The notes under the pieces: model-generated
Told to the model about the DNA's origin: nothing
What the model saw: only the letters and a program-made list of their open reading frames with translations
Databases searched by the model: none
Translations under genes and position numbers: made by a program
Source: Neurospora intermedia
Taxonomy: Eukaryota > Ascomycota > Sordariomycetes > Sordariales > Sordariaceae
DNA: 64,000 nucleotides
Reading direction: 5' to 3'
Assembly: GCA_037102815.1 (NCBI GenBank)
Contig: BTPP01000004.1
Span: 2,232,001 to 2,296,000, forward strand
Part shown: piece after piece, positions 1 to 11,109 of the stretch
How the letters are laid out: each line of letters opens with the position of its first letter
Position numbering within the stretch: the stretch's first letter is position 1

Positions 1-227
1 ATACAAACAAAGCCTATCAAACCCAACAGTCCACGTATCCCCCCTTCGTTACTACATAATATTATTGTAGTTCCGGTAACGCCCTTTAACACCATGGCTA
101 AAGCAATCGGTCTACCTAGAATCCTGACACAGCTGCAGGGAACAGCTGACGTTCACCCTGCACTGTCCTGTTGATCAAGCCTATATCTATGTTTCCTTCA
201 CCGTCGAAAATAACCAGGAGCAGACAA

Positions 228-2142
228 CTACACGAGAGGAGGGCACGTCCCCTGCCCTTGCTGAACAAGCTGCTGCGAAGTAGCCATCTTGCTCACACTC
301 CCATACTTGGCCTGCCATGCGTAAAAGTACATGAGGGCCGCAAACGGTTGGCCGAAGATGGTAAAGGAGACCCAGAAGATGATGTTGCCCAACAACTTGC
401 CATTGGGAGACGTTTTCTTCTCCAAAGGCTTGGTGAACTGGATGAGAGGCAGTTGGAGGAACATGCCGAGGAAAGCGACGCCTGTAATTTTCGTGTTAGA
501 TTGGAGGTTTTTCCTTATGGCTTGTCTGTGAAATGGCCAGAGAGAGAAAAAATAAGAAGAAATAAAAAATTAAAATAAAAAATAAATAAAAAAAGAAGAA
601 GAAAGAAACATACCAATAAGGTTATGGGTAGGCACACCAACAAGCAACTCATGCAACACGGCGCTCAAGAAGAAAACCGCCAAACTCGCCGTCGCATTAC
701 TCCACCCCCTCGACCGCATGGGCGAGTACACATGGCGCTTGAAGTACTGATAAACAGGCTTATTCCACGTGCGCCAGTACACGCCCAAGCTCTCGCTGTT
801 CCACCACTCATCATAAAACGAGCGGTCCGCAAACCTTGTCACCTCAGCCAGCGCGTTCAAAAAGCTCTGGAACAGCGCGAAGAACCCAGCCAGCCAGATA
901 ATCAACGAAATAGTCGACAGCTTCAGCAGCCTCTCCACAATGCTCGGGATATCAAGCGAAGCAATCTTGTCCAGCGAGTTACGCAGCACCGGCGTCGCGT
1001 ATTGCGCCGAAAGGAACCAGATGAACACACTGAGACAAACCACCTCGCCACATCGCTTAGCCACGAACGACCACCGGATTTTGGCGGTGCGCGGGTATAC
1101 GGGCTGGTAGACTAGCGTCGGAGCCCACCAGAAGTAGCAGAGATTGCCCATCGTGATGTTCTCCGGATAGGGACACTCCGCGTAGAGTCCTGGCAAGGCG
1201 TCGAGCTCTCCGCGGGCCGGGTGCAGGTACGCGTGTCTCAGGTCGCGGTTGGTGAAGGCGTACGAGGCTGTCTTGAGCCAGACCACGATGGCGTGCACTT
1301 CCGTGAGGGTGCCGATCAAAGGGTGGTGGATGTAGTAGTAGACCACGTAGGAGGTTAGAACCAGGGCGGTAGTTACGTTGATGGCGTGAAGGAGGCGAAC
1401 GAGCTTCCATGTGGATTGGAACTTGCGGTGCTGCTCCTCGGTTGGGCTATTGGTGCCGTCTTGGTGCGGGTGCTCCTTTGCGTTCTGCTCGGAGGCGGAC
1501 ACGTTGCGCTCGGCACGGGCTTGGACGGCGGCGTAGTACTCGATGATATAGGCGATGAAAAGGTGGCAGGGGATCAGGAAGTACAGCAGCAGACCGAGGT
1601 TGATGTCGGATTTCCGAAAGTCATGGCAGCCGATGCATATTAGGACGCCGTACTGGTGAGAGTTGTTAGCTATACCGATCTGATACAAATAGAACATATA
1701 GGCCAGACGGTCGAAGTCAGGCAGGAGATGGTATGGCCAACCTTTTGAATGTTCTCAATGATCAAACGAAGGTTACCGACAACTGCGAACACTGTTAGCA
1801 CACTCGGCCAACTCAGTAATAAGAACGTGGCAAGGATTTCCAATGTTTACCCAAAACTATGACCATCAGGTTGCGGAACCCCAGGAAGCTGGGGCTCTCA
1901 GTTGTGTCGTGGCTCAGACAGGATGGCCTTGACTGAGAGTGAACGGCCTCGACATGGCGATATTTACTCCGGATCACCTTTTTCAAATGTCTTTTCGTCT
2001 CCGTCTCTGGTTCACCACCGGCATTGGCCTTGTCATTAGGAGTGCTGCCATTTTCTGGACTATGAGTCCGACGGATGACGTTGTCGTTTGAGGTGTGGAC
2101 AGCGGGGTCAAGCCCCGTCGTCGTGGCCGTTGGACTACTCAT
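228..2142 (-). CDS. DGAT1: Diacylglycerol O-acyltransferase, DGAT1-type MBOAT enzyme
   Basis: Four exons: 2142-1851, 1791-1742, 1652-614 and 481-228, giving about 544 residues. The reading phases agree at every junction. The product should be a multi-pass ER enzyme that acylates diacylglycerol with acyl-CoA to make storage triacylglycerol. Seen in sequence: a polar N-terminus of about 85 residues; a YFWWAPTLVYQPVYPRT segment like the plant DGAT1 'YF.APTLCYQPSYPR' block; the acyl-CoA-binding type motif FYDEWWN; and the MBOAT active-site region SAVLHELLVGVPTHN with the candidate catalytic His. After the last splice the protein continues VAFLGMFLQLPLIQF, matching the DGAT1 C-terminal helix. The start is the ATG giving MSSPTATT; an in-frame ATG seven codons upstream (2163) is an alternative. 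The intron at 1653-1741 has an unusual GTTGGC donor but a good GCTAAC branch point. A sterol acyltransferase (ARE) is the alternative family member and is less likely on the motifs. Confidence 0.88.
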
Positions 2143-4087
2143 TATCCCAGCATAGACCGGCAAGGAATGAGATAACTAGTAAGTTTGTGGATTGTGATTT
2201 TTTATGTTCTCGAGAGTCAAATTGTGAAAAAAAAAGAAACGAGGGTGTTGTTGATGTATATTCATCAAATAAAGTGTGAAGGTGGCAAGGGTATATATCT
2301 CCGCGTCAAGCCGAGTCGGGTTGGGCGCTTGCTCGCAGTTAGCTACCTCTACCTACGGGCCGCTGTCAACCTTGGTTCGGGCACGCCGCCGGACCCTTCC
2401 CCAAGGATCAGGTTTTTTACTAAACTGTCAAAGCCTCGGAATGGGACGGTGGAGGCCGAGGGTAGTATGATAACATGATGCAAGGGGACCTTGTAGGGCA
2501 GAAAGGATGTGGATTGTGGAATGAATCCGTTGGGTTGAGGTTGTACAAGGACAAGAAGGGCAGCTAGAGGTGGTCTTGGAAGCTTTGTAGCGTGCATAGA
2601 GATAGCTATAGCAACACGCGAAATTGGTGCTCGGACCAGGTGTTGTCTGTCACTGGAGTATCCGAGAAGGCCTCAAAATCCCCGAAATGAAGGAGAAATG
2701 GAGCATCGTTCTTTCATCACCCAACGGACACCGCTACCTTTCAGGAGCTACCTCTGTGCTGTTCAACATCCTCGAGCTCTGTAGTGTAACTCTCGGCTCC
2801 CGAACAGAAGCGACGACCCAAGACAAAATCTCCGTTGAGATCGTTCCAGCTCCACGCTCCGAGATTTCAAGTTCCATGCAATGGGCCCCTGTTTGGGCAT
2901 CCTCACCTGAAGAAGTGGAACGCAAATACAACTTAAGATGTCCCTTTCCACATGAGCTGGAATAACGGATCTGGAAAGGCCGTCCATGAAGCCCTAAAAT
3001 TTTTGAAGGTCGAAGCTCCCTCGAGACATGTGATCGGAACAGGGTGCAAGGGCCGGGATCATGCACTACCAAGTTGGCGCCCACGAACCACTCGAACATC
3101 CATATATAAAATGGCAAGACGGGGAGAAACGGTAGGTCCATAGGTAAAAACGATTGTACCTAATCATGTAGGCAAAGATCAGGTTGAGCGGGAACTCTGA
3201 AGCTCATAAAATGTCACCTCGTTGAACCTCCTCACAGAGGATCGCCTACCGTGCCATCACCTATAGACTTAGAGGTATCTGTCTTCTGTTACAGAAGCCT
3301 TTGTTGTAGTAGCAGAAAAGCTTTGGGGTTAGGGTCATAAGAGCTTCCCTTACTGCACTAAATACTGCCAGAACGCGGTCTCAAAAGCGATGAGAAATAG
3401 GGGCTATGGAAAAGGGAATCCAAATATGGAACCAAATCCTGGTGTATGCCTCTACGAAGAGGTAAGCATCGCTCATCCAGTGTCCATGGGCATTGGCCTC
3501 TTTGTAATGTGGGCTCGGATGGGCAAACTGCCCGTTCAATGCTGACCTGAAGCGTCGTTGCTGTGGTTCCTCGAGGTTCTGTTGCGACGAGAACATCATC
3601 AGCGCAGAACGAGCGGTCCAACTTCATCCCCACTGATCGCACGCCCGGGCCGTTGCCGGGCGGTGGAGGTAGGCGCTCTCGGGGCGCTGTAAGCCTCAGA
3701 TGGAAAGCTTGGCCCGTGCGTTAAAGTACTGCGTATGCCGGCCGCGTTTGAATGCACCCAGGCATTTCTGAACAAGACCACCAGGGCACGGACCATCTAC
3801 CGACTTTCCACTGCATTCAACTCGTCAATCGTTAACCACCCAGCCTGTTCAACCAAGCCACCAAACCAAACTCCAACAAAAAAAGGAAGCCGCGCTTCAA
3901 GTGAAGTGAGTCTATCCGTCCTTGAAAGTTCAGGGTGGAGCATGCCGCTAATACATTACATCTAGAAATTTTCACAAGAGTTCTGAAAATTACACGCGCT
4001 TAGGGGAACCAAATCATCGTCTGAAGCGCGACCAGATTTAATCATCATCCAAGCGCGTCAGCATCAGAATTCAGTCGATTGATTACC
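2143..4087. other. Intergenic region between divergent DGAT1 and pfs2
   Basis: This is the shared upstream region of two divergently transcribed genes, about 1.9 kb. It contains several small ORFs on both strands, the longest about 135 codons at 3141-2734 on the minus strand. None has a recognisable domain, a Neurospora-like splice pattern or a convincing start context. It is most likely promoter and 5' untranslated sequence. I cannot exclude a non-coding transcript. Confidence 0.6.
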
Positions 4088-6530
4088 ATGTCATACGAGC
4101 CCAGGGGAGATCATGACAAGGGCTATGGAGGGGGAGGAGGTCATGATGGCCTCCCACCCCGAAATAGAGGCAGACGTAAGTTCATGCTGCGGATACAACC
4201 AAACTCTACCTCTAGCGAATATACCGTGTACACAGTCCATGTCGCCAGGCATTATACATCACAATGTTCTGTCCATCAATCATGACGGCGTCCCAGGTGA
4301 CAACAGTTATCCGTTTGCTCCGTGATGGCGTAGCTTTTGTTGCCGACCGTGGCTTGGACATCACCGACGACAATACACTCGATCATGTTGACACTCGCCC
4401 TCCTCACTTTATCCTCACTTCTCGTTCACCCGTTCCTGCTTAGCACCGCCATCATCTCACATCACCATCTCTGGCTGTTCGGAGGGATTGTTTTCTTCAC
4501 CCAGCTCAATAGCACTTGTTTTTTGTTTTTTTTTTTTTCACTCGCCGATGGACAACGAAGACTGACCCTAAACTCAGGCCCCGTCACCGACTATGGTGCT
4601 TCAGTAGTTCACTACATGCGCCACAGGCAACCGAGATACCGGGGATCATATGCTGGTGAAGTTGAAAGGCCCAGCCCGAGTTATATTGTTGATGTAAGGA
4701 CAAATGCAAGCCATGAACCTATCGCATTGATACTAAAACTTGGTACAGATGCTACCACCATACGCCCGAGTCACCAATCCAGCAGACTCCGTACCATCAA
4801 GGCATCTTCACTCTTCCCTCAACAAAATCAAACACCCCATCAATGTGGTACGATGGACGCCAGAAGGACGAAGGCTGTTAACGGCCAGTAGCAGTGGAGA
4901 GTTTACGCTCTGGAACGGCACAGGATTCAACTTTGAAACGATCATGCAGGCCCACGATTCCGCCATTCGTGCTCTAGTATATTCACACAGCGACGACTGG
5001 CTCGTCTCTGCCGATCATGACGGTATCATCAAATATTGGCAGCCAAACTTCAACAATGTCGAGAGCATTAGGGGCCATACTGATCCCATCCGCGACCTTG
5101 CCTTCAGCCCCAACGACACCAAATTTGTCACGGCTTCAGATGATCAGACACTCAAAGTCTTTGACTTTGCTGGCGGCTCAACGGACATGACTCTGACAGG
5201 GCATGGATGGGACGCAAAGAGTTGCGATTGGCATCCCAGTAGAGGCCTGATTGTCTCGGGTTCGAAAGATCATCTGGTCAAGCTGTGGGATCCAAGGACG
5301 GGTAGATGCCTGACCACGCTTCATGGGCACAAAAACACCATTACCAAAACGCTCTTCGAGAGAGTGCAAGGAAACTGTTTGGCAACATCAGCTAGAGATC
5401 AGACAGCTCGCGTGTTCGACCTTCGAATGATGCGAGACATCGCCCTCCTCAGGGGCCACGAAAAGGACATATCGACATTGACGTGGCACCCAGTCCACTC
5501 CAACCTCCTAAGCACCGGCGGCTCGGACGGCTCGCTATTCCACTACCTCCTGGACGAGCCGAACACCGCGCCCGACGGTTCAGTCATGCCGATTCCGGCA
5601 GTTTACGACACCGCCGATCCTTCGTCCGCACCTGCCCAACCCATCTACCCAGCCCACAAGATCCCCTATGCCCACGACTTCGCCATCTGGTCGCTCGACT
5701 GGCACCCGCTCGGCCACATCCTCGCCTCGGGATCCAACGACCGCATTACACGTTTCTGGTCTCGCGCAAGGCCTGGCGAGGCTCCCGAGTCCTTCAACGA
5801 CCGGTATCACATCGGCGAGGCAGCAGCCGAAGCCCAAGGCACCTGGGACCGCCGCGGCGGCCGTCACATGCGGCAAGTCGAGGAGGAGCAGGAGCTGGAG
5901 GACGAGATGGACGGCCTGGTGGATCAAAAGATGCCCATCAAGGGGCAACCCGGCGTTGGCGGCGGCGGAATGATGCCTGGTCTTTCTTTCCCCAGCATTC
6001 CCGGCCTTCCTCTCCAGCAGGTTCCCAGCTCTGGCCCTGGCGGCAGCGGTTTCATACCTCCACCACCCATCATCCCCGGCGTCGGCGGTGCCACCGGTGT
6101 CCCGCCGCCTCCTCTCCCCTTCCCTATCCCCGGCATGCCCGGTCTGCCTGCCGGTGTCGTTCCGCCGCCCCTTCCGGGTTTGGATCTGAAGAACCCGCCC
6201 GACTTTAGCGCGCTCGCCGAAATGATGAAGAAGGCCGGTTATCAACCGCCGCCGCCGCCAGGCTCGGCTGGCGCACCGATGCCCCCTCCCGGCATCCTGC
6301 CCCCTGGCCTAATCCCCCCGCCGGGCGCGGCGGGCTTCCCTATGCCCCCTCCTGGGTTTGCGCCTCCGCCGCTGATTCCTGGTGCTGGTGGGCCGCCGGG
6401 AGGAGCGACTCACCCCGATGGTGGGAATGATCAGTATGATTCGTCAGGGAGGAGACGCGCGCCGTTGCCTAGTCAGGAGGAGAGTCTTAGGATGGAGCAG
6501 AGCAAGGGCAATTATACGCGCGTGAGATAG
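4088..6530 (+). CDS. pfs2: Polyadenylation factor subunit 2 (Pfs2/WDR33-like WD40 protein)
   Basis: Three exons: 4088-4175, 4578-4693 and 4749-6530, giving about 661 residues. Pfs2 is the WD40 scaffold of the cleavage and polyadenylation factor (CPF/CPSF) that processes mRNA 3' ends in the nucleus. Seen in sequence: a Gly-rich start ([18 protein letters not shown]), then [20 protein letters not shown] across the first splice, a segment conserved in Pfs2/WDR33. About seven WD40 repeats follow, with GH...WD units such as [31 protein letters not shown] and [10 protein letters not shown]. The last WD repeat ends with [17 protein letters not shown]. The C-terminal 190 residues are low-complexity Gly/Pro ([19 protein letters not shown]), as in fungal and animal homologues. 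Intron 1 is unusually long for this gene set (402 bp) and holds a T-rich tract; intron 2 is 55 bp. Confidence 0.96.
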
Positions 6531-7047
6531 GATAGAGATTGTGGAGGAGACGAAGTTTGCTTTTGACATATTTGCTCTTGTTAGCCATGTTGCACAAGTC
6601 AATGGGGTGGTGCTTGATCACATAATTGCTGAGAACTTTTCTTCTGGGCAGTGTATGTGTCGGGAAATCAAGTGTGGCGGTAGTCCTGGAATGGCACATG
6701 GAGAAGGAAATCATGGGGTGAGAGAAACATCCAAAGGGACAAGAGAAGATTTTATGATAAAATTACCATTTGTTCGTAAATGATGGCGAACAAGACCATC
6801 TTGCTGAGAGCAAGGTAAGTTGACCACAATCGGTATTGTATGTCTATTCCGTTCAAACGCCGTAACCGTACAAGTAAGCCATCTCCATTCCTCCAGGCGG
6901 TCTACATACTGTCAAAGCCACATAACAAAAGGGTATCAATATTTCCGTGAACCTTCCCATCTTTTTTCCGTTTTGTTTTCAGCAATGCAACATCATACAG
7001 TCGACAATTCCCCCATTGTGAACCATTAACCCGTATTACTGCATCAT
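6531..7047. other. Convergent 3' intergenic region
   Basis: This stretch separates the convergent 3' ends of pfs2 (+) and the TFIIIA-like gene (-). Only short ORFs are present. It probably holds both 3' UTRs and polyadenylation sites. I see no gene. Confidence 0.7.
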
Positions 7048-8883
7048 CTATGCTCGTGCAAACTGCGGGTCCGAACCCTCACCATCTTGGCCCATCAACA
7101 GCTGCATGTCGGCAGCCCAGTCTTCAAAGACAGGCGACTGGTGTTGAAGTGAGAACGGATCTCCATGATCACTAAGCCAGAAAGGCGCAGCGCCGAGATT
7201 TCCGCCATCGCTGACTGGAACGCTCGTGAATTGCTCCATCTGAGGGGGAGGGGTAGCGCCAGCTGAGGTGAATGCGGAGTGGACATCTCCCTGTTGATGC
7301 TGGGATTCTAGACTAGGATCAATGACATATCCTAGGTCGTCAACGCTCAAGTTCGCAGCACTCGGAAATGGTACCATAGCTGCCTGTTCCTCGCCTGTAT
7401 GCAATTGGGGTAGAAGCAGCAGCTGTTGCTCCTCTTCTTTGATACTATTGTTGCCATGGTCATTTTGGACATGTCTATCCAGATCAGCATAACGGATGAA
7501 GCGAGCGGCGCATCCGTACACAGGACAAGCAAGGTCACGAGTGTCCAGCAAAGCCTGTTGAGCTTGCTGAGCCTGAGCGACCATGGAAGGGACGGGATAC
7601 AGCTTGGGTGGACGCTTCTTCCCAAGATGAACATGAAGAACATGCTCCTCCAGCTTGACCCTGGTGGTAAATCCCTGGCCACAACCCTCCTCCGCAAAGT
7701 TCCAATCCGCGATCTCCGAAACCTTGGCATCGTAAGTATCAGTCTGTCCGCAGACGAAACGATGGCCTTCGTGGGCAGACTTGATGTGCGTGTTGAGATT
7801 GGAGACACGCGTGAACTTCTTGTCACAGCCCTCCCACGTGCAAGCAATCGTCTTTCGATCTTCGACTGTCTTGGCTGAGTGGTAGAGCTCAACGTGACGC
7901 ATCATGTTGCTTTGTGTACCGCATCTGACACCGCAGAAGGCGCAGTTGTTGTGCTCCTTCTTCATATGGGCTTGAAGCAGCAGCATCGTGGTGAATCCAA
8001 CACGGCGACCTCCATTGTCATCACCCTCTCCTTCAGCGTTGCATTCGTCGCACCAAAACTTCAGGTCACCGTGCTCGCGCTCTACGTGCCTTCGCAAGGC
8101 ACTTGCAGTGTCGAAGCCGGCGTCGCACCCGTCGTTACCGCATGGATATGCCGACTTGCCTAGATGGACGGTTCGGATGTGTCTCTGGAGCGTTTGGTGC
8201 TTGCGGAAGCTCTGGACACAGTCCCCGTAGCCGCGGCAGCGGTAGCGATCGGCGCCCTCGTGAACCAGAGCATGGCGGCGAAGTCGAGTATTGGTGACAA
8301 AGGACTTTCCGCAACCGGGCTCGGGGCATGTGTACTTTCGATCGTTGGTATGAGATCCCTTGATGTGCTGGGAGAGGTGCTTCTCTTCGAGGTAGTCTTT
8401 GTCGCAGTCATCGTAGGGGCACTTGAACGGGCGATCGTTTGTGTGGGATCGGAGGTGGGCAGCAAGACGAGCAGGGCGGTTGAAGGTCTTGGTGCAACCG
8501 GCGAATGTGCATCTGATGGTCTTGAGATCCGAGGGGAAGCGGCGCGAAGCACGAGTCGTGGTAGTGTTGATACTAGTTGCTGCTACCGTAGTCGTCGGAT
8601 CGGCGTGGGTAAGGGAGGTGTTGGCAACCGAGGCGACAGAGGCCGAGTCAGGGTCGAGTTCGAGGCTGTCGTTGCCGTTGCCATCAGAAGCTGCTGCCTC
8701 TGCACCAGCAGCAGGTGGCGATTGCGATTGCGAGGGTAAGGCCGGTGCCTCGAGCTGCTCTACTAGTGAGAGTTCCTCCTCCTGCTGCTGGACCCAATCA
8801 GTAGCTCTTTTCTTGGATTGGACTTGAGCATGGTCGGGGCCATCATGGCCATCGGGGCGCTCGTCGTCCTGTTTCCGCTTCAT
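7048..8883 (-). CDS. TFIIIA-like C2H2 zinc-finger protein
   Basis: A single uninterrupted frame of about 611 residues from the ATG giving MKRKQDDERPDG; an in-frame ATG eight codons upstream at 8907 is possible. The first ~140 residues are acidic and Ser/Thr-rich. About ten C2H2 fingers follow. The first is RCTFAGC...H...H after RRFPSDLKTI, joined by TNDRPFKC-type linkers. Fingers 4-5 read YRCRGYGDC and YPCGNDGC. The sixth finger has a widened loop (CDECNAEGEGDDNGG), and another has a ~17-residue loop insertion (CGQTDTYDAKVSEIADWNFAEEGC). A last finger (CPVYGCAARF) sits far downstream. Nine clustered fingers plus a spaced extra one is the architecture of fungal TFIIIA, the RNA polymerase III factor that binds the 5S rRNA gene internal control region. 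Identity with TFIIIA is inferred from finger number and linkers; a different multi-finger regulator remains possible. Confidence 0.8.
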   Translation of the reverse strand: MKRKQDDERPDGHDGPDHAQVQSKKRATDWVQQQEEELSLVEQLEAPALPSQSQSPPAAGAEAAASDGNGNDSLELDPDSASVASVANTSLTHADPTTTVAATSINTTTTRASRRFPSDLKTIRCTFAGCTKTFNRPARLAAHLRSHTNDRPFKCPYDDCDKDYLEEKHLSQHIKGSHTNDRKYTCPEPGCGKSFVTNTRLRRHALVHEGADRYRCRGYGDCVQSFRKHQTLQRHIRTVHLGKSAYPCGNDGCDAGFDTASALRRHVEREHGDLKFWCDECNAEGEGDDNGGRRVGFTTMLLLQAHMKKEHNNCAFCGVRCGTQSNMMRHVELYHSAKTVEDRKTIACTWEGCDKKFTRVSNLNTHIKSAHEGHRFVCGQTDTYDAKVSEIADWNFAEEGCGQGFTTRVKLEEHVLHVHLGKKRPPKLYPVPSMVAQAQQAQQALLDTRDLACPVYGCAARFIRYADLDRHVQNDHGNNSIKEEEQQLLLLPQLHTGEEQAAMVPFPSAANLSVDDLGYVIDPSLESQHQQGDVHSAFTSAGATPPPQMEQFTSVPVSDGGNLGAAPFWLSDHGDPFSLQHQSPVFEDWAADMQLLMGQDGEGSDPQFARA

Positions 8884-9824
8884 TTTGAGGCCTTGGAGTA
8901 GCAGCACTGGTCGCCGTGGCCTGCTACCCTGGACTTCGTTGGAGCTTCGACATTGGAGAGAGGGAGCTCCACGCTTTTTGGGGAAATTCGCTTGGATGGA
9001 TTTTTTTTTGGAGGTTCACATTTGTGACGGAACCTTTGCATTGCACCTGCCGATTGGACTTTTCGTCTGGGGTGGGTGTCCCTGCCGCTTCAAAAAGTTT
9101 ATCTGACGTTTTCCGGTTCCAGCACCGGCAGGCAATTTTACGAGCGAGTGAAATTCGGGGGACCTGGAGGAAGGAACCCATGAAGAAGCTGTCGGATATC
9201 CGAGGTATAGGTACAGCAATATTTCCAGCATACATCTGAAGGATGCAGCAATATTTCTGCACTGCATATTTCGATCCAAACACGTATATATAAGAGTTTC
9301 CTCATCCATTTCTCAACTTTTCTTTCTTTCTCTTCTTCTCTTCAATCAATTCAAGTATTCTCACTTCTATTATTCCAACGTCACGTAATACTGCCACATC
9401 GATTGGCCCCACCCCTGTGACCCACTTGTTTACCGTCACGTGCACTGGGCATTCTTAGCCTATTCAAGTTAGCTAGGTGGGGGCTTCTCAGATCCCTCCC
9501 CTCTTCTACTCTTTAGACTACTTTGGACGAATGAGACATCATCACTTCTTACCCCCCATGTCTCTTTAAGGTTTTATATCTTGGCACGGCTCAGCCTTGC
9601 ATAAACATCAGCGGCCCCACTCGAATTTTCTGTCGTCCTTTTGTCAGCCCTTCGCCCTTCCCTCACCACCTTGCGCATCCACGGTCGGCCAAACACGTCC
9701 AGTCTTCCACATCCACGCGTTTCGGGCAATCCCATTTGCCCACATACCTACCTCTACTTGTGCAGTTGCAGCCCATATCTTATTATCCTTACCATCAATC
9801 AACTCTTAAACAAACCCACCAAAA
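8884..9824. other. Promoter region between the TFIIIA-like gene and rpb6
   Basis: This is the divergent upstream region of two genes. It contains no convincing ORF. A TATA-like site at 9285-9294 (+), a pyrimidine-rich stretch at 9318-9350, an ATTGG (inverted CCAAT) near 9402 and a CACGTG box near 9438 are visible. A tiny ATG TCT CTT TAA frame at 9558-9569 could act as an upstream ORF in an rpb6 leader. Confidence 0.55.
9285..9294 (+). promoter_or_regulatory. TATA-like element upstream of rpb6
   Basis: The sequence TATATATAAG is followed about 25-55 bases later by a CT-rich run, a common arrangement at fungal transcription starts. It would imply an rpb6 leader of roughly 0.5 kb. Start-site use is inferred. 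Confidence 0.3.
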
Positions 9825-10539
9825 ATGTCCGACTACGGTGACCACGGTGACGATGATCGCGAGCCCATGTAGGTTTCCAACGCCACCTACCCACCTAGTC
9901 CTTGGCATCAACCTCTACACATGATACCGCAACTCATGCGTAACGCAAGAGATGCTAACACGTAGCCGCTAGTGACGAGCCCGCCTTCGATGAGGACCCG
10001 GATGAGTACTACGAGCCCGAACCCGAGCCCGCGGACGACGACGTAGCGGGCAGACCCGGCGACGAAGTCGACGAGGCCGAAAACGATAACAACATAGTCA
10101 CTTCGGGTGACCCTAACGCGGCCGCCAACGCTGGCAAGGGCAACGAGAAATCCCACAAGGACAAGAAGATTCCCAACGACCAGCGTTCCACGACACCTTA
10201 CATGACCAAGTACGAGAAAGCTCGTATCCTCGGCACACGTGCTCTGCAAATCAGGTGGGTTTCCTCATCGGTGGCGCTTGGACGACTGTAGGGACGGATT
10301 TGGGCTGACAAGGAACCACCTTTGTAGCATGAACGCGCCAGTGCTGGTTGATCTCGAGGGTGAGACGGATCCTCTTCAAATCGCCATCAAGGAGCTGCGC
10401 GAGAAGAAGATTCCTCTGATTGTCCGTCGTTACATGCCCGATGGATAGTAAGTTGTCCTTTTCCCGGCACCTAGCCGAATACCCGCTAACATCCCTACGT
10501 AGCTACGAGGACTGGACCTGCGAGGAGCTCCTGCAGTAA
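9825..10539 (+). CDS. rpb6: RNA polymerase I/II/III common subunit Rpb6 (ABC23)
   Basis: Four exons: 9825-9868, 9973-10254, 10328-10447 and 10503-10539, giving about 160 residues. All junction phases fit. Rpb6 is a small subunit shared by all three nuclear RNA polymerases and stabilises the clamp/core assembly. Seen in sequence: an [11 protein letters not shown] start and a long acidic N-terminal arm ([17 protein letters not shown]). The conserved core follows: [20 protein letters not shown], then across introns [40 protein letters not shown] and a final [14 protein letters not shown]. The core matches yeast Rpo26 closely. Of two possible acceptors for intron 1, only the second TAG (9970-9972) keeps the frame open; the first (9963-9965) gives an immediate stop. 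Confidence 0.97.
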
Positions 10540-11109
10540 ACGGAAACCTACAAGACCCGTCAGGGGTAATAGGGGCGACCCAGTCTTTGGTCAGAAAATA
10601 CACAAAATTGCATTAGCGAGGGCGTTCAGGTTGAAATTTTATACATCATATTTGATCGTTTTGGGACGGTTGGACTCGATCCAAAGGGCAACAACAAGAG
10701 CACAATGTGCTCCTCGAGTTGAATAAAGGGCCCATTCAAAAATTCACGTGCGTCTGATCAGTCATTGTCCTGTACGTTCGTGCTATTGTTCAACAGGCGT
10801 GGGCATATGAGGTATCAAGAGCCTTGTTTCCGCCGCACTTTTCATGCTGATATCAGCTTAGATTTCCTGTTGCTATTTGATAGCGAATATTCAGATCAAT
10901 TAGTATTTCAATCATACAGAAAACGAATAGAGTATAACACTCATACAAAATTACCTACTTGAGAATCGAAGAACAACGTTCGTGTCAAGCTTACCGCCAT
11001 CCCTATTACCACGCATGTCCAGAAACATCCTTATGAACACCAGTTCTCCCAAGCTTCCCTTCCTTTCCTTCTGCATCCCAGCACCACACACGGCTCAGCA
11101 GTCAGCACC
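10540..11109. other. Convergent 3' intergenic region
   Basis: This lies between the 3' ends of rpb6 (+) and the WSC gene (-). It is AT-richer than the coding flanks, with no supported gene. Probably the 3' UTRs of both. Confidence 0.65.

Noticed and set aside
2734-3141. 135-codon minus-strand ORF upstream of DGAT1
   Set aside because: No domain, no splice support, and overlapped by other frames of similar size. It lies in a shared promoter region.
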